Below, in pieces: positions 21,979 through 32,432 of a stretch of 64,000 bases of DNA. The translations under genes were made by a program, and so were the position numbers. The notes beneath the pieces were generated by a model, which ran no database searches, was not told where the DNA came from, and saw only the letters and a list, made by a program, of their open reading frames with translations. This DNA is from Acidimicrobiales bacterium (lineage in GTDB: Bacteria; Actinomycetota; Acidimicrobiia; Acidimicrobiales; Acidimicrobilacustridaceae): positions 62,001 through 126,000 of the forward strand of contig JAGYKS010000039.1 of NCBI GenBank assembly GCA_018401565.1, read 5' to 3'. Numbering within the stretch: the stretch's first letter is position 1; every line of letters starts with the position of its first letter.

Positions 21979-22028
21979 TCCCGCAGGCTAGGCGCCCGAC
22001 GGTGGGCGGTGCCCAACGACTCAGGGGA

Positions 22029-22922
22029 TCAGATCCAGCCGTGCTCGCGCACCACGCCGACCATGAGCTCTCCGGCTTCAGTGGGATTGTTGCCTACCTT
22101 GACGCCCGCCTCGGTCAGCGCTTCCATCTTGGCCGCAGCCGTGCCCTTGCCCCCCGACACGATGGCGCCGGCATGGCCCATCTTGCGCCCGGGAGGAGCG
22201 GTCATGCCGGCGATGTACGACACCACCGGCTTGGTCATCGACGAGGCGATGAAGGCGGCAGCCTCTTCTTCGGCCGAGCCACCGATCTCACCGAACATCA
22301 TCACGGCCTTGGTCTCGGGGTCGGCCTCGAATGCCTCGAGGCAGTCGATGAACGACGTGCCCGGCACCGGGTCGCCACCGATGCCCACACACGTGGTGAC
22401 ACCGACGCCCTGGGTCTTGAGCTCGTACAGGGCCTGATAGGTGAGGGTGCCCGACCGGCTCACGATGCCCACCGGGCCGCCTTCCTTGGCGATCTCGCCG
22501 GCGGTGATGCCGATGTTGCACTTGCCGGGAGAGATGATGCCCGGGCAGTTGGGGCCCAGCAGCTGCACCCCGGGGAAGTCACGCTTGAGCTTGTTGTAGA
22601 ACCACGCCTCGTCATGGGCGGGAACACCCTCGGTGATGCAGACGATGAACTCGACGCCGCCTTCGGCAGCCTCCATCACCGCAGCGCGCACCCCGGGTGC
22701 CGGAATGAAGATGCACGAGGCGTTGGCGCCGGTGGCGTCCACGGCGTCACCCACGCTGGCAAAGATCGGGATGCCCTCGACGTCGGTGCCAGCCTTTTTG
22801 GGGTTGGTGCCGGCCACCACCTGGGTGCCGTAGTCCCGGTTGCGCAGGCCGTAGAAACGACCCTGGCTGCCGGTCAGCCCCTGGTAGACGACCTTTGTGT
22901 TCTCGTCGACAAAGATGCTCAC
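22029..22922 (-). CDS. sucD: Succinyl-CoA ligase, alpha subunit
   Basis: With SucC it interconverts succinyl-CoA and succinate with formation of ATP or GTP. The 297-residue subunit has the CoA-binding motif [21 protein letters not shown], and the phosphorylated histidine in [11 protein letters not shown]. The GTG start overlaps the sucC stop by 4 bp (GTGA), so the subunits are translationally coupled. Confidence 0.96.
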   Translation of the reverse strand: MSIFVDENTKVVYQGLTGSQGRFYGLRNRDYGTQVVAGTNPKKAGTDVEGIPIFASVGDAVDATGANASCIFIPAPGVRAAVMEAAEGGVEFIVCITEGVPAHDEAWFYNKLKRDFPGVQLLGPNCPGIISPGKCNIGITAGEIAKEGGPVGIVSRSGTLTYQALYELKTQGVGVTTCVGIGGDPVPGTSFIDCLEAFEADPETKAVMMFGEIGGSAEEEAAAFIASSMTKPVVSYIAGMTAPPGRKMGHAGAIVSGGKGTAAAKMEALTEAGVKVGNNPTEAGELMVGVVREHGWI

Positions 22923-24068
22923 GAGTTGCCTCCGGCGAGTTCGACGGCCCGGCGGGCGGCGTCAAGCATGGTGGGCTGCGACTGCAGCATGTCCGACAGA
23001 TGGGGTTCGAGCAGGGCCCGACCCTCGGCGGCGTTGGTGCCATCGAGGCGGATCACGATGGGCGAGCTGATCTCCACCCGCTCCAGCGCCTCGAGGATGC
23101 CCTTGGCCACTTCCTCACCCCGGGTGATGCCACCGAAGATGTTGATGAAGATGGACTTGACCCGGGGGTCGTGGTTGATGATCTCGAGCGCCCCGGCCAT
23201 CACGTCGGCGTTGGCGCCGCCGCCGATGTCGAGGAAGTTGGCCGCCGAGCCGCCCACCTGGTTGACCACGTCCAGCGTGCTCATGGCCAGGCCGGCGCCG
23301 TTGGCGATGATGCCGACCGAACCCTCGAGACCCACGTACTGCAGGTCCCTTGGCGTGGGCGGCTTCCTCACGCTCGTCACGGACCTGGGTGGCGTCGTAG
23401 ACCTCCCAGCCGTCGTGGCGATACTGGGCGTTGGCGTCCAGGGTCACCTTGGCGTCGAGGGCGTGCACCCGACCGTCGGTGGTGATGATGAGCGGGTTCA
23501 CCTCGGCCAGGTCGGCGTCGCCGTCGCTGTAGGCGGTGTAGAGCTTGGTCAGCAGGTCCACCAGGCCCTCGGTGGCATCGGGGTCCAGGTTGGCGGCGGC
23601 CACCCATGCACGGCACTGCTCGTCGGTCAGCCCGTCGACGGGGTCGACCCAGATCTTGGCGATGGCGTCAGGGTTTTCCACCGCCACGGTCTCGATCTCG
23701 ACACCGCCCTCGGCCGACAGCATCCCGAGGTGCTTTTTGGCCGAGCGATCAAGAGTGAAGCTCACGTAGTACTCGGTGGCGATGTCCGAGGCGTGCTCGA
23801 TCCACACCGTGCGCACGATGTGGCCCTTGATGTCGAGCCCGAGGATGTCGGTGGCGTGGGTGCGGGCCTCGTCGGCGTTGTTGGCCAGCTTCACACCCCC
23901 GGCCTTGCCACGTCCGCCCACGTGCACCTGGGCCTTGACGACCACGGGGTACCCCACGGCGTCGGCTGCGGCCACAGCGGCGTCCACGTCGGAGACGGCC
24001 TGGCCGTCAGAGGTGGGGATGCCGAACGAAGCGAAGAACTGTTTGCCTTGATATTCGAGAAGGTCCAC
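22919..24068 (-). CDS. sucC: Succinyl-CoA ligase, beta subunit (frameshifted)
   Basis: ATP-grasp subunit of succinyl-CoA synthetase; 382 residues after correction, the usual size. [12 protein letters not shown] opens the protein, [16 protein letters not shown] is the nucleotide-binding strand, EVNPLI holds metal ligands, and [10 protein letters not shown] and INIFGGITR complete the C-terminal domain. One extra base in the run 23347-23349 shifts the frame at [14 protein letters not shown]. The gene is essential for the cycle in most actinobacteria, and its partner sucD is intact, so an error in the sequence is the likelier cause. Confidence 0.92.
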
Positions 24069-24110
24069 GGGGCAAGACCCTACACATCTGCGTCGCGTGG
24101 CCCCAAGCGG

Positions 24111-24542
24111 TCAGCTGGCGGTTGCGCCCCTGCCTTCGGCGCCGTCACGTTCATCGAGGGTGTCGGCCAGCCACGCGGTGATGTCGTCGAGAGGCGCACC
24201 CGGGGTGAACACCCGCGCCACCCCGGCGGCCGACAGCTCGGCGATGTCGGCGGCGGGGATGATGCCCCCGCCGAACAACACGACGTCGTCGAGGCCACGG
24301 GTGCGCAACTCGTCGGCAAGGCGCGGGAACAGGGTGCGGTGGGCGCCTGACAGCACCGACAGCCCAACGGCGTCGGCGTCTTCTTGCACGGCGGCCTCGG
24401 CCACCTGTGCCGGCGTCTGGAACAGGCCGGTGTAGATCACCTCGAACCCGGCGTCACGCAGCGCCCGGGCGATGACCTTGACCCCCCGGTCGTGGCCGTC
24501 GAGACCGGATTTGGCCAGCAGTACCCGGTAGGTGCGCTTCAC
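24111..24542 (-). CDS. Stand-alone cobalamin-binding domain (methylmalonyl-CoA mutase small subunit type)
   Basis: A 143-residue protein made up of a single B12-binding Rossmann-like domain. It has the base-off signature DxHxxG as D15-G-H17-D-R-G20, followed by LSVLSGAH and FGGGIIP, as in the C-terminal domain of methylmalonyl-CoA mutase. Separate small subunits occur where the catalytic barrel is a different gene; that partner is not in this window. It is 42 bp upstream of sucC on the same strand, which fits a route from methylmalonyl-CoA to succinyl-CoA. It could serve another B12 mutase. Confidence 0.85.
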   Translation of the reverse strand: MKRTYRVLLAKSGLDGHDRGVKVIARALRDAGFEVIYTGLFQTPAQVAEAAVQEDADAVGLSVLSGAHRTLFPRLADELRTRGLDDVVLFGGGIIPAADIAELSAAGVARVFTPGAPLDDITAWLADTLDERDGAEGRGATAS

Positions 24543-24567
24543 GTGGGGGATCCTAGGCCGCTGGGCG

Positions 24568-24573
24568 TATCAT
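24568..24573 (+). promoter_or_regulatory. Candidate -10 box, near-leaderless promoter
   Basis: TATCAT ends 10 bp before ATG 24584, in the gap divergent from the cobalamin-binding gene. Transcription would start 3-4 bp before the start codon. No convincing ribosome-binding site or -35 box is seen. Confidence 0.35.
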
Positions 24574-24583
24574 CGACCCCGGT

Positions 24584-25099
24584 ATGCCGGTCCGTCCCAA
24601 CAAAACACGTTCCACCCGCGCCATCGTCGTGGGGGTGGCTGGTCTGGCGTTGGGCATCGTGCTGGTGATTGCCCTGTTCGTGCTGGCCATCCCGTCGTTG
24701 ACCGAGGACAACCGCATCGAGGTGCGACTGGGTGACGACGTGTTCGTGGCCGGCAGCGCCGTCAGCCGCTCCGACGCCATCGCTGCCGACGGCCCCATCC
24801 TGCTGGCCGACGTGGCCAGCGGTGACCGTGACGTGTACCTGCAACACATCGGCGACGACCCCGCCACCGGATGGCTGGTGTTCGACGCCCGCAGGCCGGG
24901 TGCGGGCCGTGACTGCACCCTGGTGTGGGGCGATGGCCAGTTCACCGACCCGTGTGACGGCACGGTGGTGCCCGCCGATGGAACCGGCCTGAACGCCTAC
25001 GACGTCTCCGTCAACGACGATGGCGACGTGGTGGTGGACCTGGTGATGCGGCCCGACCCGACCACCACCACGGTGCCCATCATCAGAAGCGGGAACTGA
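24584..25099 (+). CDS. Membrane-anchored hypothetical protein
   Basis: A 171-residue protein with a positively charged N-terminus and a single transmembrane helix at about residues 13-36 (AIVVGVAGLALGIVLVIALF), leaving an extracytoplasmic domain of about 130 residues. The domain contains CTLVWGDGQFTDPCDG and then a short beta-rich end. Two cysteines 15 residues apart in a loop of this shape recall a Rieske-like fold that has lost its histidine ligands; this is an impression, not a family assignment. Function unknown. Confidence 0.6.
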   Translation: MPVRPNKTRSTRAIVVGVAGLALGIVLVIALFVLAIPSLTEDNRIEVRLGDDVFVAGSAVSRSDAIAADGPILLADVASGDRDVYLQHIGDDPATGWLVFDARRPGAGRDCTLVWGDGQFTDPCDGTVVPADGTGLNAYDVSVNDDGDVVVDLVMRPDPTTTTVPIIRSGN

Positions 25100-25105
25100 C
25101 GGGCG

Positions 25106-25169
25106 CAGGCCCGTACTCAGGCAGGCCCGTGCTCAGGCAGGCCCGTACTCAGGCAGGCCCGTACTCAGG
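25106..25169. repeat. 16-bp tandem repeat, 4 copies, at the pcrA stop
   Basis: Four units of CAGGCCCGTACTCAGG start at 25106, 25122, 25138 and 25154, with one substitution in the second. The TGA of pcrA (25165-25167) is inside the last unit, and every unit carries the same TGA in the minus direction. The array fills the gap between the convergent hypothetical gene and pcrA. Confidence 0.92.
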
Positions 25170-27677
25170 CAGGCAGGCGCTCGAGCGGGGCGAATGACAG
25201 CAGCAGGCGGCGTTCGCCCTCCCGAGTGAAGCGCACCACCACTTCGGCCTTGGATCCCTCGCCCTCCACGGCGGCCACCACGCCGTCGCCGAACACCAGA
25301 TGCCGCACCCGGTCGCCGACGGCCACCGTGTCGGGGTCGAGCGTGGGCTTTGTCCCACCAGAGGCAGCCCCACCAGAGGCAGCCCACCAGAGGAAGGGCC
25401 ACCAGAGGCACGTCCAGCAGGCGTGATGCGGCCCTGGGCCAGATGGTCGCGGTGACCGTAGGACGGGTTGGCCACGGCGTCGTCCTCATCGGGGTCAAAC
25501 GAGCTCACCGTTGGCCGGCGGGCAGGCTCGGCGGGGCGTCGGGTGGTGCGACCGTCAGCGTCTGGCGACCGTCGCCCGTAGCGGGCTCCACTGCCTCCCA
25601 TCCCACCTGATGACCACTGCCTGCCCGATGACCCGCCCGAACCCGACGACCAGCCCGAGCCGGCCCGCTCACGACGACTGCCCGACTCAGTCACCAGCTC
25701 GGCCGGGATCTCGTCGAGGAACCGACTGGGCGGGTTGTACTGGGTGCCGCCGTACAGGTTGCGGGCCCATGCGTGCGACAGGTGCAGCTTGCCCTGGGCC
25801 CGGGTGATGCCCACGTACGCCAGCCGCCGCTCCTCTTCGAGCTCGTCGGGGGCGTCGAATGCCCGCTGATGGGGGAACACGCCTTCTTCAAGACCGACCA
25901 TGAACACCACCGGGAACTCGAGCCCCTTGGCCGAATGCAGGGTCATGAGCACCACTGTGGAGGTGTCATCGGGGTCCAGGGCGTCCACGTCGGCCACCAG
26001 CGACACCTGCTCGAGAAACTCCTCGACGTTGCCCACCTGATTGGCTGCGCCCACCAGTTCCGACAGGTTCTCGATACGGCCGTCGGCCTCCACGGTGTGC
26101 TCGGCTTCGAGTTCGGCCAGATAGCCCGAACGGTCCAGCAGGGCGGACAGGGCGGGACCGGGGCCGTCGGCCAGCAGGTCGGTGCATCCCTCCACCAGCG
26201 TCAGGAAGGCGGTGATCCCCTTGAGGGCCTTGCCGGTCACCCCGGCCTCGGCGGCGCTGCGCATGGCATCGGCGAACGACACCTGATGGGCGTTGGCCCA
26301 GGCGTCCAGCCTACCCACCGACGACTCCCCCACCCCGCGGCGCGGCACGTTGAGCACCCGCTTGATGCTGACCTCGTCAGCCGGGTTCACCACGGCGCGC
26401 AGGTAGGCGAGTGCGTCGCGCACCTCCCGGCGGTCGTAGAACCTGGTGCCGCCGATGACCTTGTAGGGCACCCCCATGCGGTTGAGCTGGTCTTCCACCA
26501 CCCGGCTCTGGGCGTTGGTGCGGTAGAACACCGCCAGGTCACCCCATCGGTAGGTGCCGCCGTCGTGCAGGTGCAACAACTGGTGACACAGCCACTGGGC
26601 CTCGTCGAGCTCGTCCTCGGCCCGGTAGCGCACGATGGCCTCACCGGCGCCCTGGTCGGTCCACAACTCCTTGGGCCGCCGCGAGGCGTTCTGGCTGATC
26701 ACGGCGTTGGCGGCGTCGAGGATGGTCTGGGTGGAGCGGTAGTTCTGGGCCAGCACCACCACGGTGGCGTCGGGGTAGGACTGCTCGAATCCCAGGATGT
26801 TGCGCACGTCGGCACCCCGGAACCGGTAGATCGACTGGTCGCTGTCGCCCACCACGCACACGTTGCGGTGCTGGTCGGCCAGGGCCATGACCAGCTCGTT
26901 CTGCACGGTGTTGGTGTCCTGGTACTCGTCGACCAGTACGTGCGAGAAGCGACGCTGATAACTCTCCAGCACGTCGGGGAACTGACGAAACAGTGCCACC
27001 ACGTTGCCCAGCAGGTCGTCGAAGTCCATGGCGCCGGCGGCGCGCAGGCGATCCTGGTAGGTGCGGTACACCTCGGCCAGCTTGCGCTCGTAGGACATGG
27101 TGGCTGCGCTCTCGAGGTCCGACGGGCTCACCCCGTCGTTCTTGCGCGACGAGATCATCGACGACACCGACTTGGCCGGGAACTTCTTGGCGTCGAGGCC
27201 CATGTCCCGGATCACGTATCCGCACAGGCGCTGGGCATCGGACTGGTCGTAGATGGTGAACGACGACGGGTAGCCGAGGTGGTGGGCCTCGCGCCGCAAG
27301 ATGCGCACGCACGCCGAGTGGAAGGTGGACACCCACATGCCGTCGGCCACCGGACCCACCAGCTTGGCCACCCGGTGGCGCATCTCGTCGGCGGCCTTGT
27401 TGGTGAACGTGATGGCCAAAATGGCGTAGGGCGACACACCCTCGTTGCGGATCAGGTGGGCGATGCGGTGGGTGAGCACCCTGGTCTTGCCCGACCCGGC
27501 CCCAGCCACCACCAGCAGGGGTCCGTCGGTGTGCAGCACCGCCTCGCGCTGGGCCGGGTTCATCCCCTCCAGCAGGGCGGCGACGGTGTTGCGCTGGGCC
27601 ACGCCGCCGTCCACGTGGGAAGACCCGTCGTCACTGTCGAAGGCGTCGGGGTGGGCACTGTTGGCGGAGTCATCCAT
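25165..27677 (-). CDS. pcrA: ATP-dependent DNA helicase PcrA/UvrD (frameshifted 3' end)
   Basis: Superfamily 1 3'-5' helicase used in nucleotide excision repair and in clearing replication blocks. It carries Walker A GAGSGKT at about 59-65, the DEYQDTN Walker B motif, QNYRSTQ, and the C-terminal VVLMTLHSAKGLEFP and YVGITRAQ motifs. One missing C at 25383-25385, inside a short Gly/Ser-coding repeat, shifts the last 80 codons; correction restores a tail with VGDRVRHLVFGDGVV, the PcrA C-terminal RNA polymerase-contact module, and the stop at 25165. Corrected length about 837 residues. Confidence 0.93.
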
Positions 27678-27703
27678 GAGATGACGACTGTACCGGTGCC
27701 CGG

Positions 27704-28513
27704 TCAGACGTCGAGCAGACGGGTGCGCAGAAACTCCAGAACCTGGTCAAGGGCGTGGCGGGTGGGGTGACCGGGCTCGTCGACCAACTCCTCGGTGAGC
27801 ACCGAGTGGGCCCGGGGTCCGATGCCGTGGGGGTTTCCCGGCGACGAGTCGATGTCCACGGCGATGAACCCGTCGCCGAGCTGCTCGGCCAACGACGCAA
27901 AGCGCTCGGCGGGCACCAGCCGGTCGCCGGTGAACCGCAGGCCCAACACGCAGGCGCCCTGGGCCACCCGGTCGCGCACCACGGCCAGGTCGTCGGGTGA
28001 CAACCCCACGTCGGCAGCGTTGGACTTGCGCCACGGAGGTACCAGCGGCAGCGACGGCTGGCTCAGCACCGGAGCCAGCATGCGATCGTCCACCATCATC
28101 CCCAGGGCAAAACCCCCGGTGAAGCACATCCCCACCGCCCCCACCCCGGGTCCGCCACATTCGGCGTGGGCCTCGGCGGCAAGTGCCCGCAGCCACCCCA
28201 CCACCGGCGATGTGGTGCCGGAGGCAAAGGCGGCGAAGTCACGGGCCACGCACGCCGGTGGGAGAGCACGGGCATAGGCCATCGGTCCGGGGGGCTCACC
28301 GGCCACACCGAACAGGTCGGGCATCCACACCGAACAGCCCAGGGCCACCACCCGGCGGGCGAAGTCCACCGCTGACGGGGTGATGCCGGGCATCTCGGCC
28401 ATGATCACCACCGCCGGCCCCTCGCCGGCGGTGAACACCCGCCGCTCCTTGCCGTCGTGGGTGAAGGTGCGCCGGGCGAAGTCGGCCAGAACGTCGTCGC
28501 GGGTGGGAGCCAT
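27704..28513 (-). CDS. Dienelactone hydrolase family protein
   Basis: An alpha/beta hydrolase of about 269 residues. The nucleophile elbow reads GMCFTGG, with the cysteine typical of dienelactone hydrolases, and MPGITPSAVDFARR resembles the N-terminal oxyanion region. It starts at ATG 28513, divergent from the LLM oxidoreductase gene. Dienelactone hydrolases open lactone rings in aromatic degradation, but many homologues act on other esters; no aromatic pathway genes are in the window. Confidence 0.8.
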   Translation of the reverse strand: MAPTRDDVLADFARRTFTHDGKERRVFTAGEGPAVVIMAEMPGITPSAVDFARRVVALGCSVWMPDLFGVAGEPPGPMAYARALPPACVARDFAAFASGTTSPVVGWLRALAAEAHAECGGPGVGAVGMCFTGGFALGMMVDDRMLAPVLSQPSLPLVPPWRKSNAADVGLSPDDLAVVRDRVAQGACVLGLRFTGDRLVPAERFASLAEQLGDGFIAVDIDSSPGNPHGIGPRAHSVLTEELVDEPGHPTRHALDQVLEFLRTRLLDV

Positions 28514-28598
28514 ATGCCCGCAGAGTGTACGCGGGCGTGGACGCCGGCGCCCCGACCACATCGCCGACGGTGCCCGCAGTGCGGTACCGTCGCCGCCC

Positions 28599-29540
28599 AT
28601 GGAACTCCCCCGCCATCGCTTCCGGTTCGGCCTGCAGGCCTCTGCTGCCACCGACCGCGATGCGTGGGTGGCACTGGCCCGCAAAGCCGAGGACCTGGGG
28701 TTCGCAACGCTGTCGGTCGCCGACCACCTGCGCGACCAGTTCGCCACCACTCCGGCCATGATGGCGGCCGCCGATGCCACCACCACGTTGCGCATCGCGT
28801 CGGTGGTGTGGTGCAACGACTTTCACCATCCCGCCATGCTGGCCAAGGAGGCCGCCACCCTCGACGTGTTGTCCGGCGGGCGCCTGGAGCTGGGCATGGG
28901 CGCCGGCTGGATGCCCGAGGATTACGCCCAGGCCGGCATCGCCATGGATTCGCCCGGCGTTCGCATCGACCGGCTCGCCGAAGCCGTGACCGTGGTCAAG
29001 GGCCTGTTGTCGGGTGAACCGGTCACCTTTGCCGGCGACCACTACCGCATCGACGGCCTGGTGGGCTCTCCCTGCCCCGTGCAGCAACCACACGTGCCGC
29101 TGTTTTTGGGTGGCGGAGGCCGCCGCATGCTCACGCTGGCAGGTGCCGAAGCCGACATCGTGGGCCTGAACATCGACATGCGGTCGGGTCGCATCGGCAC
29201 CGAGTCGGGGCCGAGTGCCACGACGTCGGCGACCGAAGCCAAACTTGTGTGGATCGCCGACGGTGCCGGCGATCGCTTTGCCGACATCGAACTGCAGGTT
29301 CGGGTGCAGCTGGCCATGGTGACTGACGATCCCATGGCCCTGGCCGAGGCTCTGGGTCCGGCGTTCGGCCTGAGCGCCGACGAGGCGCTGGCCAGCCCCC
29401 ACGCCCTGGTGGGGCCACTGGGCCAACTCATCGAAACGTGCCAGCAGCGTCGGGACCAGTTCGGCATTTCCTATGTCACGGTGCCATCTGAGGCCATCGA
29501 CGACATGGCACCGGTGGTGGCGGCGCTGGCCGGCACGTAG
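28599..29540 (+). CDS. LLM class (probably F420-dependent) oxidoreductase
   Basis: A luciferase-like TIM-barrel protein of 313 residues. RFGLQASAATDRDAWV, the ADHL motif after beta-2, MGAGWMPEDY and PLFLGGGGRRMLTLA match actinobacterial F420-dependent LLM proteins, of the group often annotated TIGR03621. The substrate is unknown. A TACCGT box at 28585-28590 lies 8 bp before ATG 28599 with no ribosome-binding site, so a leaderless transcript is possible. It converges with guaA. Confidence 0.8.
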   Translation: MELPRHRFRFGLQASAATDRDAWVALARKAEDLGFATLSVADHLRDQFATTPAMMAAADATTTLRIASVVWCNDFHHPAMLAKEAATLDVLSGGRLELGMGAGWMPEDYAQAGIAMDSPGVRIDRLAEAVTVVKGLLSGEPVTFAGDHYRIDGLVGSPCPVQQPHVPLFLGGGGRRMLTLAGAEADIVGLNIDMRSGRIGTESGPSATTSATEAKLVWIADGAGDRFADIELQVRVQLAMVTDDPMALAEALGPAFGLSADEALASPHALVGPLGQLIETCQQRRDQFGISYVTVPSEAIDDMAPVVAALAGT

Positions 29541-29573
29541 CCGGCTGGCCCCACAGGATCGTTAGCCGGCTAC
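29537..29573. terminator. Bidirectional terminator hairpin containing both stop codons
   Basis: GTAGCCGGCT (29537-29546) and AGCCGGCTAC (29564-29573) form a perfect 10-bp inverted repeat with a 17-base loop. The TAG ending the LLM gene (29538-29540) is in the left arm and the TAG ending guaA (minus strand, 29570-29572) is in the right arm. Confidence 0.7.
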
Positions 29574-31144
29574 TCCCACTCGATCGTGCCGGGTGGCTTG
29601 GACGTGATGTCGTAGGCGATCCGGTTCACGCCCGGCACCTCGTTGATGATGCGGTTGGACATGCGCTCGAGCAGGTCGTACGGCAACCGGGCCCAGTCGG
29701 CGGTCATGGCGTCTTCGCTGGTGACGGCCCGGATCACGATGGGGTAGGCGTAGGTGCGCTCGTCGCCCATGACGCCCACGGTGCGGATGTCGGGCAGTAC
29801 GGCAAACGCCTGCCAGATCTCGCGCTCCAGTCCGGCCCGGCGGATCTCCTCACGCACGATGGCGTCGGCTTCCTGCAAGGTGGCCACCTTGTCGGGTGTG
29901 ACCTCGCCGATGATGCGCACGCCCAGACCGGGCCCGGGGAACGGCTGGCGCCACACGATGTCGGGCGGCAGACCCAGCTCCTCACCCACCCGGCGGACCT
30001 CGTCTTTGAACAGCGCCCGCAGCGGCTCGATGAGCTCGAACTCCATGTCGTCGGGCAGGCCACCCACGTTGTGGTGGCTTTTGATGCGGGCTGCCTCACT
30101 GGTGCCGGACTCGATCACGTCGGGGTACAGCGTGCCCTGCACCAGGAACCTGGCGTCGGTGATGCCGCCCGACGCCTCTTCGAACACCCGGATGAACTGC
30201 TCGCCGATGGCCTTGCGCTTGGTTTCGGGCTCGGTGATCCCGGCAAGCTTTTGAAAGAACCGGTCCGACGCCTGCACGTGGATCAACTCGATGCCCTGGC
30301 TGCGACGGAACGTCTCCACCACCTGCTCGGCCTCACCCTTGCGCAACAGGCCGGTGTCCACGAACACACACGTGAGCTGACTGCCGATGGCCTTGTGCAC
30401 CAGAGCGGCTGCCACCGCCGAGTCCACGCCGCCCGACAATCCGCAGATGACCCGACCGGTGCCCACCTGGGCCCGCACGGCGTCCACCGCCGTTTCGATG
30501 ATCGACGTCATGGTCCAGTTGGGACGACACCCGCACACCTTGTAGAGGAATCGCGTGAATACGTCCTGACCGTTGGCGGTGTGCACCACCTCGGGATGGA
30601 ACTGCACGCCCATGATCCGACGCTGCGGATCTTCGAGGGCGGCCACCGGGGCGTCGTCGGTGGTGGCGGTGACCACGAAGCCGTCGGGCGGGGTGACGAT
30701 GGAGTCGAAGTGGCTCATCCACACCGGCCGCACCTCGGGCAGGCCGTCGCCCAGCAGCACGCCACCGGTGCCCACGGTGCGCAGTTCGGTGCGGCCGTAC
30801 TCGCCGCGACCGGTGCGCGACACCTCGCCACCGAGCTGACTGGCCACCAGCTGGGCCCCGTAACAGATGCCCAGCACCGGCACACCCAGGTCGTAGATGG
30901 CCGGGTCGAGCTGGGGTGCGCCATCCACGTGCACCGACTTCGGCCCACCCGACAAGATGATGCCGGCCGGTGACCGCTCGGCCACCTCGGCGGCGGTGAT
31001 GGTGTGGGGCACGATCTCGGAGTAGACGTGGGCTTCACGCACCCGGCGGGCAATGAGCTGGGCGTACTGGGCGCCAAAGTCCACCACCAGGATGCGGTCG
31101 AACAGGTCCGGGTCGAAGCCCGAGGTGGCCGGTGGGGTGGTCAC
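29570..31144 (-). CDS. guaA: GMP synthase (glutamine-hydrolysing)
   Basis: Converts XMP to GMP using glutamine and ATP. The 524-residue protein has the class I amidotransferase nucleophile GICYGAQL and the His-Glu of GVQFHPEV, then the ATP pyrophosphatase P-loop GLSGGVDS and the dimerisation domain ending [13 protein letters not shown] 31144 overlaps the guaB3 stop by 4 bp, so it is translationally coupled to it. Confidence 0.97.
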   Translation of the reverse strand: MTTPPATSGFDPDLFDRILVVDFGAQYAQLIARRVREAHVYSEIVPHTITAAEVAERSPAGIILSGGPKSVHVDGAPQLDPAIYDLGVPVLGICYGAQLVASQLGGEVSRTGRGEYGRTELRTVGTGGVLLGDGLPEVRPVWMSHFDSIVTPPDGFVVTATTDDAPVAALEDPQRRIMGVQFHPEVVHTANGQDVFTRFLYKVCGCRPNWTMTSIIETAVDAVRAQVGTGRVICGLSGGVDSAVAAALVHKAIGSQLTCVFVDTGLLRKGEAEQVVETFRRSQGIELIHVQASDRFFQKLAGITEPETKRKAIGEQFIRVFEEASGGITDARFLVQGTLYPDVIESGTSEAARIKSHHNVGGLPDDMEFELIEPLRALFKDEVRRVGEELGLPPDIVWRQPFPGPGLGVRIIGEVTPDKVATLQEADAIVREEIRRAGLEREIWQAFAVLPDIRTVGVMGDERTYAYPIVIRAVTSEDAMTADWARLPYDLLERMSNRIINEVPGVNRIAYDITSKPPGTIEWE

Positions 31145-32298
31145 AACAGCCCCAATGCATCGCCGGCTCCGCCGTCGGCGCCACCGTCGGACGACAACGT
31201 CACCACCAGGTCGGCAGTCTGGAAATCCTTGACCGAGTCGTAGCCACACGCCGCCATCGACGTGGCCAGGGCTCCGGCCAGGTTCACCCGACCGTCGTGG
31301 TCACGGGCCGGACCCGTCACCAGCTGTTCAAGCGTGCCGCGAGGGGTGACCGGCACCCGAACGCCCCGAGGCAGGGTGGCGTGAGCCGCCGACATGCCCC
31401 AGTGCCAACCGCGGCCAGGGGCATTGGTGGCTGCGGCGAGTGGCGACCCCAGCATCACGGCGTCGGCCCCGCACACCACGGCTTTGGCCACGTCGCCGCC
31501 CGTGGGCATGCCGCCGGCGGCGATCACATGCACGTACACGCCGGTCTCGTCGAGGTGGCGCATGCGGGCCGCCCGGGCGTCGGCGATGGCGGTGGCCTGG
31601 GGCACACCAACGCCCAGCACCTGCTTGGTGGAGCTGGTCTGGCCCGGCCCCACGCCCACCAGCACCCCGGCAGCACCGGTCTGCATGAGGTGGCGGGCAG
31701 CCGGGTAGCTGGCACAACCCCCCACGATCACCGGCATGTCCAGTGATCGGATGAACTGCTTCAGGTTGAGCGGCTCGCCACCACGCGACACATGCTCGGC
31801 CGACACCACCGTGCCCTGGATCACCAGCAGGTCGAGTTCGGCCTCGACCACGTAGGGCGCCAGCATCTCGGTGCGCTGCGGGCTGACCGCCGCGCACGAC
31901 ACCACACCGGCAGCATTGATCTCGGCGATCCGTGCCACCACCAACTCAGGCCTGATGGGTGCGGCGTACAACTCGGCAAAAGCGGCCGACACTTCGCTGT
32001 CGTCGAGCGAGGCAATGCGTTCGAGGCAGGCGTCAGGGTCGTCATGGCGGGTCCACAGACCCTCGAGGTTCAACACCCCGACCCCACCCAGTCGACCCAT
32101 CTCGATGGCGGTGGCCGGGCTGGTCACACTGTCGGTGGCAGCCGACATGAACGGCAGGTCGAAGCGGAAGGCGTCGATCTCCCACGACAGGTCGACCTGC
32201 TCGGGATCACGGGTACGGCGGCTGGGCACGATGGCGATCTCGTCGAGCCCCCAGGCACGCCTGGCCGACTTGCCCTTGCCGATGTCCAACTCAGCCAT
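31141..32298 (-). CDS. guaB3: GuaB3 family IMP dehydrogenase-related protein
   Basis: A TIM-barrel protein of 385 residues without CBS domains, of the GuaB3 type found in actinobacteria and cyanobacteria. It begins [16 protein letters not shown] and carries [13 protein letters not shown] where IMP dehydrogenase has its catalytic-cysteine loop; no Cys is present there. [17 protein letters not shown] and the C-terminal [10 protein letters not shown] match the family. Cyanobacterial GuaB3 has been reported to have IMP dehydrogenase activity; without the cysteine this one may differ. It is coupled to guaA. ATG 32298 follows TAGGGAC. Confidence 0.88.
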   Translation of the reverse strand: MAELDIGKGKSARRAWGLDEIAIVPSRRTRDPEQVDLSWEIDAFRFDLPFMSAATDSVTSPATAIEMGRLGGVGVLNLEGLWTRHDDPDACLERIASLDDSEVSAAFAELYAAPIRPELVVARIAEINAAGVVSCAAVSPQRTEMLAPYVVEAELDLLVIQGTVVSAEHVSRGGEPLNLKQFIRSLDMPVIVGGCASYPAARHLMQTGAAGVLVGVGPGQTSSTKQVLGVGVPQATAIADARAARMRHLDETGVYVHVIAAGGMPTGGDVAKAVVCGADAVMLGSPLAAATNAPGRGWHWGMSAAHATLPRGVRVPVTPRGTLEQLVTGPARDHDGRVNLAGALATSMAACGYDSVKDFQTADLVVTLSSDGGADGGAGDALGLL

Positions 32299-32331
32299 GT
32301 CCCTACGAGCCTCCGTTAGCGGAAACGGCAA

Positions 32332-32337
32332 AGTGTA
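32332..32337 (-). promoter_or_regulatory. Candidate -10 box of guaB3-guaA
   Basis: On the minus strand TACACT lies 34 bp upstream of the guaB3 ATG, giving a short leader that holds the ribosome-binding site. No good -35 hexamer is found; that position falls at the edge of a tandem repeat. Confidence 0.4.
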
Positions 32338-32350
32338 GTCCTGTACCGGC

Positions 32351-32432
32351 GCAGGCCCTGCCAGCCGCAGGCGCAGGCCCGTTGGCCGCAGGCGCAGGCC
32401 CGTGCCGCAGGCGCAGGCCCGTTGGCCGCAGG
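32351..32432. repeat. 19-22-bp tandem repeat, 4 copies, upstream of guaB3
   Basis: Four units of about 21 bp start at 32351, 32373, 32394 and 32413. They share GCAGGCCCGTTGGCCGCAGG or a close variant; the third lacks two bases. They fill the gap between the stop of the small hypothetical gene (32453) and the guaB3 promoter. Confidence 0.88.

Noticed and set aside
21855-24350. An 831-codon open frame on the plus strand
   Set aside because: Antisense to sucD, sucC and the B12-binding gene; His/Gly-rich shadow of their codons.
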